Shown here one piece after another: positions 17,356-26,661 of a stretch of DNA of 64,000 nt. The DNA is from Anaerolinea sp. (GTDB taxonomy: Bacteria > Chloroflexota > Anaerolineae > Anaerolineales > Anaerolineaceae), in NCBI GenBank assembly GCA_020725865.1, contig DYEC01000001.1:186001-250000 (forward strand), written 5' to 3'. The stretch's first letter is position 1. Every line of letters begins with the position of its first letter. The notes beneath the pieces were generated by a model. That model saw nothing but the letters and a program-made list of their open reading frames with translations, was not told the origin of the DNA and did not search any database. The translations under genes and the position numbers were made by a program.

Positions 17356-17586
17356 CTACGACTTTTCAAGGAAAGGATCGTAATCCGGGTTGGTTGAAGC
17401 CCAAACACACGTGCCCCGATTGAACAGCCGACAATCCACCGCCCCTGAACATCGGTGCGCCTCCACTCGTGGCGGTTGATCCGGTAAATGCTCTGCCGGA
17501 TATACTAATTCCGCATCTAAAGTTACTACCGCTCTTGCGTGTTCACAGTAGCGCCTCTTCAATGGTTGCCAGATCTTTTCTGCCAT
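17356..17586 (-). CDS. Small Cys-containing hypothetical protein
   Basis: This 76-residue protein is not recognised. It has one early Cys (R-Y-C-E-H-A) and three in the C-terminal half, C-S-G-A-V-D-C-R-L-F-N-R-G-T-C, a spacing that could hold a metal. The ATG at 17586 was chosen because AGGAGAG lies nine bases upstream and it begins four bases after the stop of the DUF1232 gene; a longer frame would overlap that gene. Cytosolic, co-transcribed with the DUF1232 protein. Confidence 0.65.
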   Translation of the reverse strand: MAEKIWQPLKRRYCEHARAVVTLDAELVYPAEHLPDQPPRVEAHRCSGAVDCRLFNRGTCVWASTNPDYDPFLEKS

Positions 17587-17590
17587 CTCT

Positions 17591-18004
17591 CTACTCTCCT
17601 GTTTGCTCATTATCACCATTATCAAGTAATTCAAAATCCGAAGCAGTGTTCTTGGACTCATCACTCAAAGCAGGCTCGTCTGCGGGAACGTCTCGCCACT
17701 CACCGGGTATCACCCGCTGCAATGCCTGAAGATGCTCGTCAACCACGTCATCCGGGCAAAGCTCAACAAACAAGTACAATCCAAGCCAGATCACCAGTGC
17801 ATCGTCCACCGGCGTTGCTAGCGGAAGAGCCGCCAGACCTTCTGGGAGAATCAAATATGCCAGACTGGCAAGCGGCAAAGCCTTGAGAAAGATACTGACC
17901 CGTCGGTCGCCCATTAAACGCAGGATCAATTTAATCCGCTTGGCAAGATCTTGTAGAACTCCGCCGCTGTAAGGCTCAATACTCTTTGGCATTTTTTTAT
18001 TCAT
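17591..18004 (-). CDS. DUF1232 (YkvA-like) membrane protein
   Basis: This 137-residue protein has a central hydrophobic pair with the family pattern A-Y-L-I-L-P-E-G-L-A, A-T-P-V-D-D-A-L-V-I-W, which matches DUF1232 (small membrane proteins of unknown role). The C-terminal ~40 residues are acidic and polar. The start is the ATG at 18004 with GAGG six bases upstream. TATAAT lies just upstream on the minus strand (18030-18022 region), back to back with the promoter of the divergent exported-protein gene. Confidence 0.75.
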   Translation of the reverse strand: MNKKMPKSIEPYSGGVLQDLAKRIKLILRLMGDRRVSIFLKALPLASLAYLILPEGLAALPLATPVDDALVIWLGLYLFVELCPDDVVDEHLQALQRVIPGEWRDVPADEPALSDESKNTASDFELLDNGDNEQTGE

Positions 18005-18059
18005 GGGGACCTCTAAAATCAATTATACCTGTTTGCCTCGGATTTTCTATAATTTTGTG

Positions 18060-18087
18060 TTGCAAAATTCTGATATTTTTGTATAAT
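18060..18087 (+). promoter_or_regulatory. Promoter giving a near-leaderless mRNA
   Basis: TTGCAA (18060-18065), a 16-base spacer, and TATAAT (18082-18087) ending ten bases before the ATG at 18098. No ribosome-binding site fits in the gap. Confidence 0.75.
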
Positions 18088-18097
18088 CATAATAGTT

Positions 18098-19066
18098 ATG
18101 CAAAAAATTGTGGGGTTTGTCGCTGTAGTTCTGTTGATCCTCCTGGTAATTGGGGGAACTGGAATTGTCAAGGCGCAACTTCCAGAAGCTGAATTTATCG
18201 AAGAAACAGGCCACTGGATCAAAAACGAATTTCTGGAGTTTTATCGAACGGCACCAGAACCGGAACGCCTATTTGGTTATCCAATTACCGACGAATTCAC
18301 GGATCCGAACACGTCCACTGAAATTTTGAAGACTCAGTATTTTCAAAAGGCGCGCTTTGATTACATCAGCCAGTCAGGTACGCCAATGGTTAAGCTCTTT
18401 CCATTGGGGGAAACATTCTATACGGAAGGCAAAAATTCCCTGGTGCCTTTGACTATCAATAGCACTTCCTGTCAGTATTTTGATCAGAGTGGTCATACGG
18501 TTTGCTATGCTTTTCTCGATTTTTACAAAGCGCACCAGGGCGGGACTTATCTAGGATTGCCGATTTCCGAGCTAGAATATGAGGACGGGCGATATGTCCA
18601 GTACTTCAAAAATTTCCGTCTTGAGTGGTGGCCCGAACGTCCGGCAGGGCAGCGCGTGGTTGTAGCTGATCTTGGACGTATTTATTTCGATATGAGGGTC
18701 GGCAATCCGGAAATTCTGCAACCCGAACGCGGGCAGATACCTCTGCGCAAACCTTTGAGCCTGCAAATGAACGTTTTTGCAGAACATGCGCTACTTCCAC
18801 AAAACAGCCAGCAAGCCATTTATCTTATCGTTCGCGATCAATATCTTAATGCAATTGAAGATGCCAATATCAGCATTAAAGTCTTTTTGCAGGAAGACAG
18901 TCCAGGTATCAGTTACCGCGCTTCAAGCACCAACATGGATGGTATCAGCCAGTTTGCTCTGCCGATTGGCAACCTTCCGGTAGGACAGATGGTCCGAGTA
19001 CTGGCTGAAGCAGAATATCAGGGGCTAACCACTACAGCCGAAACCTGGTTTCGCGTGTGGTGGTAA
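18098..19066 (+). CDS. Exported protein with F-G-Y-P type repeats
   Basis: This 322-residue protein has a signal peptide (hydrophobic stretch ~5-25, ending V-K-A-Q). It then has repeated modules of the form E-T-G-H-W-I-K-N-E-F-L-E-F-Y, L-F-G-Y-P-I-T-D-E-F, Q-Y-F-Q-K-A-R-F-D-Y, repeated as C-Y-A-F-L-D-F-Y and L-G-L-P-I-S-E-L. This resembles LGFP-like repeats that Chloroflexota attach to many surface proteins. The C-terminal ~90 residues look like an Ig-like domain. It probably sits at the cell surface; the ligand is unknown. No ribosome-binding site is present. Confidence 0.75.
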   Translation: MQKIVGFVAVVLLILLVIGGTGIVKAQLPEAEFIEETGHWIKNEFLEFYRTAPEPERLFGYPITDEFTDPNTSTEILKTQYFQKARFDYISQSGTPMVKLFPLGETFYTEGKNSLVPLTINSTSCQYFDQSGHTVCYAFLDFYKAHQGGTYLGLPISELEYEDGRYVQYFKNFRLEWWPERPAGQRVVVADLGRIYFDMRVGNPEILQPERGQIPLRKPLSLQMNVFAEHALLPQNSQQAIYLIVRDQYLNAIEDANISIKVFLQEDSPGISYRASSTNMDGISQFALPIGNLPVGQMVRVLAEAEYQGLTTTAETWFRVWW

Positions 19067-19090
19067 TTCAGACAGCAACAGTCTTTATTA

Positions 19091-19119
19091 AGTGCCAGCT
19101 TTCAATATCGGCTGGCATT
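19091..19119. terminator. Intrinsic terminator between convergent genes
   Basis: AGTGCCAGC and GCTGGCATT pair around an 11-base loop and are followed by TGTTTTAT on the plus strand. It can serve the exported-protein gene and, weakly, the convergent glycosyltransferase operon. Confidence 0.7.
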
Positions 19120-19123
19120 TGTT

Positions 19124-20326
19124 TTATAAAAAACGGCGATAGAAAGCATCCACTCGTGCCCGTACCATGTTGACACCCGCTCGGCGGGGAATCAGCTCGC
19201 GGTTGACCGCGGCTGCCTCTGTTCGCAAAACAGGATTATCCAGCGCTAGCATTATCGCATCCGCCAGTGATTGTGGCTTCGTCGGTTCAACCAGCAAACC
19301 ATTTACACCCGGTGTAATCCATTCGCGCAGGGACTCAATATCTCCAACCACTGGAAAACATCCACACGCCATTCCTTCCAACACAGAATTTGGCGTTCCA
19401 TCATGTATACCAACCGACACCATCACATCTGCACGCAGAAACTGATCCCAAAGCTGTGTCTGCGATAAAAAAGGCATCAACCGCACTGCATGATGAAGTT
19501 TTAGCTTATCCACCCATTCAATTGCCTCTTTCTGTCCTGCCATGCCAGGACACACAAAGCGTACGTTCTGCCAGCGCTGCAAAACCAGTGGAACCGCCTG
19601 AAAGAAGACATCACTTCGTAAACTACCCGGACGAATCCCGCGCGGATTGATTACCAGCGGAACGCCGGATGGCACACCCACCTGTGGTATATCCCCGGCT
19701 ACCTGCCGCAAACGATCAATCTCTATCAGATCAACACCACCCCCGCCCGGCACAACCAGGTGTGGACGCTGCCCATCAAACCCCCACATTTCAGCCAGAT
19801 GAATATCGCGTCTGGCATCTGCCATCAAACCATTTGCCCGTTCGAGCGCAGTACAGGTGAAGCGAAGCATCAGCGGCGAGCCGTGTGCATGAAGAGTCAG
19901 ATCATTTCCCCAGATGGAAACAATCAACGGGATGTCTTTCGGCGCACTGGCTGCCAGCATCCCTTCAAACGGAATACGCAGTGCGTGAACCACATCCGGG
20001 ATGATAGAAGCCACCAGCTTGGCGAATCGTCCATAATATTGCGGCAAAGTCAACGGACCAAGCCAATAGCGTACAAAAAGAAAGCGCGAGCGAAAACGAC
20101 CAACAAACTGCCGCAATCGATTATGAGCCAGACGCCCCGCCACGCCAATCTGACTGCCGCCAAGTGAACCAAAGGCAATTGGTAAAACATGCAGCGCCTC
20201 TAATCCTTCCAGCGGCGTACAGGGAAAGGTTGAAACCAACGTGACCCGGTGTTGCAACGTTTGCAATCCCATCACCCAGCGCCGGGTGATAGGACTGCGC
20301 CCATCAGCAACCAATAGGATATGCAT
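19124..20326 (-). CDS. GT4 glycosyltransferase
   Basis: This 400-residue protein has the GT-B fold. It begins M-H-I-L-L-V-A-D-G-R-S-P, has W-G-N-D-L-T near residue 150, N-P-R-G-I-R-P-G-S and the donor-binding S-V-G-I-H-D-G-T-P-N-S-V-L-E-G-M-A-C-G near 320. It transfers a sugar from a nucleotide donor in the cytosol. The ATG at 20326 is preferred because GGAG lies seven bases upstream and the stop of the preceding glycosyltransferase is only one base away; a longer frame adds 32 unrelated residues. Last gene of the sbcDC-containing unit. Confidence 0.88.
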   Translation of the reverse strand: MHILLVADGRSPITRRWVMGLQTLQHRVTLVSTFPCTPLEGLEALHVLPIAFGSLGGSQIGVAGRLAHNRLRQFVGRFRSRFLFVRYWLGPLTLPQYYGRFAKLVASIIPDVVHALRIPFEGMLAASAPKDIPLIVSIWGNDLTLHAHGSPLMLRFTCTALERANGLMADARRDIHLAEMWGFDGQRPHLVVPGGGGVDLIEIDRLRQVAGDIPQVGVPSGVPLVINPRGIRPGSLRSDVFFQAVPLVLQRWQNVRFVCPGMAGQKEAIEWVDKLKLHHAVRLMPFLSQTQLWDQFLRADVMVSVGIHDGTPNSVLEGMACGCFPVVGDIESLREWITPGVNGLLVEPTKPQSLADAIMLALDNPVLRTEAAAVNRELIPRRAGVNMVRARVDAFYRRFL

Positions 20327-20327
20327 T

Positions 20328-21440
20328 TCAGCCGCTCCAAACTGACCGCACTGCTCGGGCGAATACCTCGACCATTGTTTCGAGGTTAATTTCTTCCCTG
20401 ACAATGCGATAAGATTCTTCACCCATCCGGCGTAACATTGAAATATTGGACAAAGCTGTGCGTAAAGAGTTGATCATACCATCCAAATCACCTGGTTGAA
20501 CCCGCCAGCCGTTCGCCGGGCGTACCAGATCATCTTGTGTGCCATCCGCTTCGGCAGCAATCACAGGCAAGCCGTAAGCCATCGCTTGCTGCAAGGCAAG
20601 ACCGCCTGTGCCGGGCAGCACAAATAAATCTGCCGCCCGAAGATACGCTTCCAGCTCTGCACCGCGCCGGGCACCCAAAAACTCAGCTTCGGGGTAAACG
20701 TTTTGTGCCAGTATCTCCAGTTCCTGTCGCACAGGCCCATCTCCCACCACCCAGAGACGAGGACGGATCATATCCTCCAGTGCCGCACACGCCTGCAAAA
20801 GGAGATCAACCCGCTTACGTTTTTGCAGTCGTCCGACAAATAAGACTGTCGGACGAAAGTCCGGTGTAGGGTTGGGGCGTTGCGGCATCGGATGTTTGGG
20901 TGAGGGAACAACCGCATTTGGGGCAACAAAAATTCGTTCGGTAGGAAAGCCTAGCCGCTGATATTCCTCCGCCCCCTGATGACTATAGGTAATCAATGCA
21001 TCATAACCCGAGATGAATCTTCGGCGAATTGCCTGCCGCAAAATGCCCAACGCCCAACGCTGACTTGGCGGTGCCCCCAATCCCCAGCCTACAACCGGAC
21101 GGCGACGGCTTTTCATCCAGCGCATTGCTCGAAAAATGCACAAATTGCGCGGGTTAGTTTCCAAAATCAATACTTCCGGTTGCCATTGTTCCAACCAGCG
21201 CATCAGACCTTTCTGCCAGTATACATAGAGGGCACCCGAAAAGAGGTGAAAATTTTGCCCTTCGGTAAATTGTACAGAGCGAAAGACGGCTTTTGTTTCA
21301 ACCATCTCATTTGCTCGGGGTTGACCGGCAAAGAGTCCCAGCCCACCCTGACAGACTTCCGCCAGCGTATCAAAAAATGGAGCACGGTAATCTGCCAGAA
21401 CGCGTTGTTGTAGTCCAAGCCGCACCGGAATTAGTTTCAT
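20328..21440 (-). CDS. GT4 glycosyltransferase
   Basis: This 370-residue GT-B protein has G-W-G-L-G-A near residue 118, T-V-L-F-V-G-R-L-Q-K-R-K-R in the donor domain, and the G-G-L-A-L-Q-Q-A-M-A-Y-G-L-P-V-I loop near 280. Its ATG overlaps the sbcC stop by four bases (ATGA), which ties its translation to that DNA-repair gene. It probably works with the following glycosyltransferase on the same glycan; the acceptor is unknown. Confidence 0.88.
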   Translation of the reverse strand: MKLIPVRLGLQQRVLADYRAPFFDTLAEVCQGGLGLFAGQPRANEMVETKAVFRSVQFTEGQNFHLFSGALYVYWQKGLMRWLEQWQPEVLILETNPRNLCIFRAMRWMKSRRRPVVGWGLGAPPSQRWALGILRQAIRRRFISGYDALITYSHQGAEEYQRLGFPTERIFVAPNAVVPSPKHPMPQRPNPTPDFRPTVLFVGRLQKRKRVDLLLQACAALEDMIRPRLWVVGDGPVRQELEILAQNVYPEAEFLGARRGAELEAYLRAADLFVLPGTGGLALQQAMAYGLPVIAAEADGTQDDLVRPANGWRVQPGDLDGMINSLRTALSNISMLRRMGEESYRIVREEINLETMVEVFARAVRSVWSG

Positions 21441-23998
21441 ACCACAACTTTGACCATTGAACCCGAGGAAGTTTTTTCCACTTCAATGCGCGCTGGAAAA
21501 GCGTCCTTCAAATCTTCCAGATGGGTGATGATCAGGATTTTTGAAAACTCATCGCGCACCAGATTGATGGCTTCGATTAAGCGCTGGCGCCCATCGCTAT
21601 CCTGACTGCCAAAGCCCTCATCTATTACCAGCATCTGGAGCTTGGCGCCCGCCCGCCGTGCCAGCACGCGCGAAAGTGCAAGCCGCACAGCGAAATTAAT
21701 CCGAAAAGCCTCGCCACCCGAAAACAATTCATATTCACGCATACCGGTTGTATCGGAAATCAAGATATCCAGCGTTTCGAATTTATCCTCACGTTTCTTA
21801 TCCTTATATTCCCTCTGGGTAGCAAACCGCACTGACATCCTGCCCGCCGAAAGCCGATCCAGAATATCATTTGCTTGAATCTCAATTTCCGGTAATGCTT
21901 GCTCAATCAGTAAAGCAGGAACGCCATCTTTTCCAAAGGCGCGCTCCAGCTTCTTGAACAGGACGATTTGTTGTCTAACTCCGTCTCGTTGGGCAAGCAA
22001 TTCTTCACGCCGGACACGTTGCTGTTGTATCGCCTCCAAAGCCTGCTTCACCCCGCCGATTTTCATGGTCAGAATATTCTCGCGTTCTTGCTCGTCCATC
22101 AGCTCACGTTCAACCTGCACAACATCCGGGAGATTGGCAAAATCAGCTTCGTAAACCTGCCGGGTTTCCTGATAAGAAACCTCGAGCGATTGAAGCTCTT
22201 TTTCCTCTTGTTCGAGCCGCTTTTGCAGATCACCAATTTCACGCTCTAATGGCTCAAGCGCAGCCCGTGCCGCTTCAATTTGACGCAACGCTGTTTCACT
22301 GCCGCGCCCCTGTTGTTCTGCTTGACGACACGCTTCATGAGCCGCAGCATTGTACCCTAAAGCTTGTATTGCCGCATCAATTTTTACCAGCTCGTTGTGT
22401 GCTTCCTGCGCAAAGTTCTCCTCTTTCAAGATAAGCTCAATCTGTTGAAGTCTTGCCATTCCCAAAGATTGCCAGCTTTGCAGAATCTGTTCAATTTGTG
22501 CTTTGCGTGCTTTTACCTGTTCCAATCGCCGCTCCTGCTGGCGCATGTTCCCTTCAACTGCTGAAAGTTCTTTCAGCGTATCTTCGATTCGTGACTGCTG
22601 CTCTGCAAGTTCTTTTAACGTGCCGACATTGGCGCGGTACTGCTCACCCAGCATATTTCCTTCAGTCCTGAGTGATTCCAGCAACCTGAGACGATGATCC
22701 GGTGGTAATGATTGACCGCAGAGCGGACACTCCGCGCCACTGGTTTTTTGAATGCTCTCTATACGCTGCTTGATTTCGCTCATGATTTCTTTCAGGCGGC
22801 GGTTTTCAGTTTGCAATTCCGCCTGTTTAATTTGCCGCTCTTGCAGTTCCTGTTCCAAGTTAGCACGCTGTTCCAACTGGCGAGAGGCTTCCTTGATAAT
22901 AGCCTCAAGTGCTTCGATTTCGGTTACATGTGTTGTCAACTCATCTCCAAGCTGAATTGCCTGGCGTTGCTGGTCTTTCAGGGATTTCAATTCCTGTTCC
23001 AAGCGCGAGCGTTCAGTTTCGATGATCATTAGTAGCTGGTTTCGTTGCGCCTCGAACTGACGGTACTGTAAAAAAAGCTCTTCCCAATGTTCCAGCTCAT
23101 TTCGGGTTGCCTGCCAGCGCTGGTAATCTACTTTCACCTGTTCTGCTTTTGCTAGTTGTGCAAGACACTGATCACGGTCTACCTGACGAACAGTCAGGTC
23201 TTTACGCAGTCCATCTAGGCGCGCACGGGCAGTTTCAAGCTGTCCGGCAAGCATTTCAACTAATCGCCGCTTCTCTTCCATTGCCGCCTGTAATTTTTTT
23301 ACCCCCTCTAGTTCGCGCTCTTTGAACTGGCGGATTTTCTTTTGCTGGGCAAGTTCCTCCTGCAGTTGTTTCAATATTTTCTTGTGTTCCTCTTCGCGGG
23401 CAAGCTCGAAATCAATATCCGATAGGACGCTATTTAGATATCTTTCCTCATTCTCCATTTGCTTACGGCGTTCGGCCGCGCGCTCACGATACTCCTCCCA
23501 GGACTCCAGCCCCAGAATGCTGCTCAAGATACGCTTGCGGTCGGCTGGGCGCTGCTGGGCAAACTGGTCTGCCTTATTCTGTAAAAAGAAGGAAGCGTTG
23601 GTAAAAGTCTCGTAATCCAGCCGCAATATCCGAGCAATATGGGCTTCAGTATCCCGCACTGAATGCCCGGTCAGTGCCCGCCAGCTCTCCCCGCTCTCCT
23701 GAACATAAAGTTCCAGCAGTGTTGTCTTATCACGAGGTTTGCTGCGTTGCACTCGATATAAATTCTTTTCGTAGAAGAAATCGAATACTACCTCTGCCAA
23801 ATCAGCCTGGCTGTTAATCAAGGCATCATCACGGCGGCGCGCCTGTCCAAACAGTGCCCAGGTAATTGCATCCAACAGAGATGATTTACCAGCACCATTA
23901 ACGCCGGTAATACACGCTAGATCGAAGTCGGAAAAATCCAGTTCGGCCGGCTCCCGATAGGATAAAAACCCGCGCACTCGTAAGTATCTGGGTATCAT
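21437..23998 (-). CDS. sbcC: SbcC/Rad50-type SMC-like ATPase
   Basis: This 853-residue protein has Walker A G-V-N-G-A-G-K-S-S-L near residue 35, Q-loop F-F-L-Q-N-K-A-D-Q near 140, long coiled coils, and a zinc hook C-P-L-C near residue 424. It ends with signature L-F-S-G-G-E-A-F-R and Walker B M-L-V-I-D-E-G-F-G-S near 785. Its length matches archaeal Rad50 better than the ~1050-residue E. coli SbcC. With SbcD it tethers and opens DNA ends and cuts hairpins. It starts nine bases after sbcD. Confidence 0.95.
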   Translation of the reverse strand: MIPRYLRVRGFLSYREPAELDFSDFDLACITGVNGAGKSSLLDAITWALFGQARRRDDALINSQADLAEVVFDFFYEKNLYRVQRSKPRDKTTLLELYVQESGESWRALTGHSVRDTEAHIARILRLDYETFTNASFFLQNKADQFAQQRPADRKRILSSILGLESWEEYRERAAERRKQMENEERYLNSVLSDIDFELAREEEHKKILKQLQEELAQQKKIRQFKERELEGVKKLQAAMEEKRRLVEMLAGQLETARARLDGLRKDLTVRQVDRDQCLAQLAKAEQVKVDYQRWQATRNELEHWEELFLQYRQFEAQRNQLLMIIETERSRLEQELKSLKDQQRQAIQLGDELTTHVTEIEALEAIIKEASRQLEQRANLEQELQERQIKQAELQTENRRLKEIMSEIKQRIESIQKTSGAECPLCGQSLPPDHRLRLLESLRTEGNMLGEQYRANVGTLKELAEQQSRIEDTLKELSAVEGNMRQQERRLEQVKARKAQIEQILQSWQSLGMARLQQIELILKEENFAQEAHNELVKIDAAIQALGYNAAAHEACRQAEQQGRGSETALRQIEAARAALEPLEREIGDLQKRLEQEEKELQSLEVSYQETRQVYEADFANLPDVVQVERELMDEQERENILTMKIGGVKQALEAIQQQRVRREELLAQRDGVRQQIVLFKKLERAFGKDGVPALLIEQALPEIEIQANDILDRLSAGRMSVRFATQREYKDKKREDKFETLDILISDTTGMREYELFSGGEAFRINFAVRLALSRVLARRAGAKLQMLVIDEGFGSQDSDGRQRLIEAINLVRDEFSKILIITHLEDLKDAFPARIEVEKTSSGSMVKVVV

Positions 23999-24007
23999 TT
24001 TTCCCTC

Positions 24008-25243
24008 CTATTCTTCCGCCAAATTGGAAGAACCCAGAATCTCAGCCGCCAGTTTTTGCAAAGCGGTTATTTCATCAGGATGAACATTGAGCGTTTTCCA
24101 GTAAATTTCCAGCAGGTCAAGCGGAGACAGGCTGCTTACCGTTTGATCCTCAGGCAGTCGCAGGCGAGCCTCGATTCGTGGTTTGCGAATCAGATGAAAT
24201 TCCAGCGCCGGCTCTGCTGCCCGGCGCAACGCGACTTCATCCAGCATTGGCTCCAGTTCACGCGGATATTCAACAACCAGACGGACAATAGCATCTTTAA
24301 GTTCACCAGCAGGCGGTAAAGCTGCCATTACCTTCTGCATGAGCAATGTCCCGGTGTTAACCGCGACAAATCGGTCAATGAACCGCCTCCCTTCCAGTTT
24401 GCGCCAGCTCACACTGGTTTTGCCTTTTTCCACTTCGGCAATGACAAAAAATTTATCATCCGCAGCTTCGCCAAAATCCACCCGTTCAATTGAACCCGGA
24501 TAAATCACCGGTGGGTGAAATCCCTCATTCACATCTTGCGCCTTGTGGATGTGCCCCAGCGCTACATAATCCAGCCGGGTATCACGCACCATGCTGCCCG
24601 GCAAAACCACATCGTTGCCCAGCATGACACTGCGTTCAGCACCATATCGCGCACTTTGCACTGAGGCATGAGCAGTAAGGATGGTGGGAAGCCTCGGATC
24701 CACCTCATCCAGCCAGGTTTGCACCAGCTCGTTTAAGCGGCTTCCGATTTCTGCGTACACATCTGCCGGGCGCACGTCGCTCAGTTGCAATGCAGCCATC
24801 AGGCCAGAGCGCGAAACCCATGGTAGGGCAATCACCTGCAACGGCAGGTCTTCCAGATCAGAAGGTCGCAGAATACAGGGACGTGCCACCACATGCACAT
24901 GCGGCACCCGCAGGGTTTCAAATTCTTGCAGGGTATGTGCCCTTCCTGTTGCCGGTGGTAAATCATGATTGCCCACCAGCAACAAGATTGGAATGCCAGC
25001 TTCTGAAAGCCGCATCATACGCCGTCCCCACTCCCTTTGATAGGTGGGGGATGGCGTACGATCCTTATAAGCATCACCGGCAAACAAAACCAAATCAACC
25101 TTTTCGGCGATTGCCGTATCTATGATTGTATCAAGGGCTTTCAAAAAATCCAGCACCCGGATCGGCAAGCCACTAGCCGGGTCTTGGCGGCCCTGGCTGA
25201 CAATGTCAATATGAGCATCCGCAAAATGCAGTATTTTGAGCAT
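24008..25243 (-). CDS. sbcD: SbcD/Mre11-type nuclease
   Basis: This 411-residue metallophosphoesterase shows F-A-D-A-H-I-D near residue 8, F-A-G-D-A-Y-K-D near 55, G-N-H-D-L-P near 91, T-A-H-A-S-V near 190 and A-L-G-H-I-H near 226, the five Mre11 motifs with their metal ligands. It is a Mn-dependent exo/endonuclease partner of SbcC. It starts three bases after the C39/TPR gene, so transcription depends on the upstream promoter at 26556. Confidence 0.95.
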   Translation of the reverse strand: MLKILHFADAHIDIVSQGRQDPASGLPIRVLDFLKALDTIIDTAIAEKVDLVLFAGDAYKDRTPSPTYQREWGRRMMRLSEAGIPILLLVGNHDLPPATGRAHTLQEFETLRVPHVHVVARPCILRPSDLEDLPLQVIALPWVSRSGLMAALQLSDVRPADVYAEIGSRLNELVQTWLDEVDPRLPTILTAHASVQSARYGAERSVMLGNDVVLPGSMVRDTRLDYVALGHIHKAQDVNEGFHPPVIYPGSIERVDFGEAADDKFFVIAEVEKGKTSVSWRKLEGRRFIDRFVAVNTGTLLMQKVMAALPPAGELKDAIVRLVVEYPRELEPMLDEVALRRAAEPALEFHLIRKPRIEARLRLPEDQTVSSLSPLDLLEIYWKTLNVHPDEITALQKLAAEILGSSNLAEE

Positions 25244-25246
25244 TGG

Positions 25247-26548
25247 TCAATTTGATACTCCCAATTCCTGCAAGATTTCTTTGCTGGGTTTGAACCCGGG
25301 ATGGTATTTCAAGCTTGTTCGTAAATCGTCAATCGCTCCCTGTCTATCTCCCAGCGCAATTTTTGCGCGTGCCCGCCAGTAAAAACTCTCTTCCAGGTAA
25401 GGTTCTGAAGCCGATTCCAGCGTTGTATTGGCAAGCTCAAGCACATCCTGATAGCGACCGCTGTAGTAATAAGCAAAATATGGTCCGGTCTGATACCAGA
25501 CAATCCGCCACGGACGCAAGTCTTTCTCCAAATCGGGATAGATGCGAAAAGCTTGATCATATGCTGTTGCAGCAGTTACATAATCCTGCAGTCGCACCAG
25601 ACTGGTGCCGCGATTAAACCACGCGAAAAACAAATCCACACCGCTCAAAGTCTGTGTTTCCTTCAAGGCAATTTCCGCGGCGATTTGGTCGCTACGAACC
25701 GGGTCAGCATAATCACCGAGAATTGCCAGCACTTCACTTTCCTTTTCCGGCGGGTAGATGACCATGAAGGTATAGTCAAAGGAACGCCATTCCTGCATAA
25801 GCAATTCATACGGAATCAAATAATCCGGTGCATAGTAAGAGTCCTGAGCAATAAAATTCTCAGCACTGTCATCATAACCGGTTAAGACATTGTAGTGCCC
25901 CATCCAGCTTCTCTTACCGGTAGTGGTTTCAACGATATAAGTTCCTTTTTCAATCACAACTGGAAATCCACTGGCGATCAACGACTTAAGCAATCCTTGC
26001 GTGCCGCCATATCGTTGGAGAGCGCGCAAATCTGTCTCATCTTGCACAAAATTAACCATCTCGTACAACATGACGTTTTTATCTTTTTCAAATGGCTTCA
26101 GATATTGACCTGCAACTAGGCGGTTACCTTCCCAGCCCCAGTACGAAAGCGCCATGGAGAGCGTTGCCGGCGCGCAGTAATTCCACAAACCATGCTGGTC
26201 TTCATAACGAACACCCTGCAATGCTATTTGACCTGGCAAAGGTGTTGCGGTTGCTCTTGGCGTTGATGCTGGAGTCATTGTCGCAACTACCAGGGGTTCA
26301 ATGGATTGCGCGGTTTGCGTTAATGCTTGAAAGGTTGCCCTGACAATATTTTCGACCTGTTGTTGTGGGTCTTGAGGTTGAAATACAACCTCTTCTGGCG
26401 GAAACAGTGAATAAAATATCCTGGTTCTTAGTTGTTCCGCACGCCAGGCCACTCGTTCCCGAATGGGTGGCAAGGCAAGTAAAATTATCCCAAGCATGAA
26501 GAATCCCCCTACTACCATTAAGATACGTTGGATCTTCTGATTTCTCAT
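25247..26548 (-). CDS. Exported C39-like peptidase with TPR repeats
   Basis: This 433-residue protein has one N-terminal membrane segment (about 10-27) and then a low-complexity linker. A C39_2-type papain-like domain (about 110-285) follows, with the candidate nucleophile in N-Y-C-A-P-A-T-L-S-M and the His in M-G-H-Y-N-V-L-T-G-Y. The last ~130 residues are TPR-like helices. It probably acts outside the membrane. The gene is the first of a five-gene unit running into sbcD, sbcC and two glycosyltransferases, and TATAAT lies only seven bases before its ATG, so it should be leaderless. Confidence 0.8.
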   Translation of the reverse strand: MRNQKIQRILMVVGGFFMLGIILLALPPIRERVAWRAEQLRTRIFYSLFPPEEVVFQPQDPQQQVENIVRATFQALTQTAQSIEPLVVATMTPASTPRATATPLPGQIALQGVRYEDQHGLWNYCAPATLSMALSYWGWEGNRLVAGQYLKPFEKDKNVMLYEMVNFVQDETDLRALQRYGGTQGLLKSLIASGFPVVIEKGTYIVETTTGKRSWMGHYNVLTGYDDSAENFIAQDSYYAPDYLIPYELLMQEWRSFDYTFMVIYPPEKESEVLAILGDYADPVRSDQIAAEIALKETQTLSGVDLFFAWFNRGTSLVRLQDYVTAATAYDQAFRIYPDLEKDLRPWRIVWYQTGPYFAYYYSGRYQDVLELANTTLESASEPYLEESFYWRARAKIALGDRQGAIDDLRTSLKYHPGFKPSKEILQELGVSN

Positions 26549-26555
26549 GAATTTT

Positions 26556-26564
26556 ATTATATCA
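26556..26564 (-). promoter_or_regulatory. Extended -10 promoter, leaderless
   Basis: TGATATAAT on the minus strand is an extended -10 (TG-n-TATAAT), ending seven bases before the ATG at 26548. No -35 of quality and no ribosome-binding site are seen. Confidence 0.7.
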
Positions 26565-26661
26565 CCCCGATCATAAGCTCATTGATGACATGTCGAATGC
26601 GAAACTCGGTGCGAGATGACAAATCCCGCTCCAGATTAGTGTCAGCACCCTTGAAGCTTGA

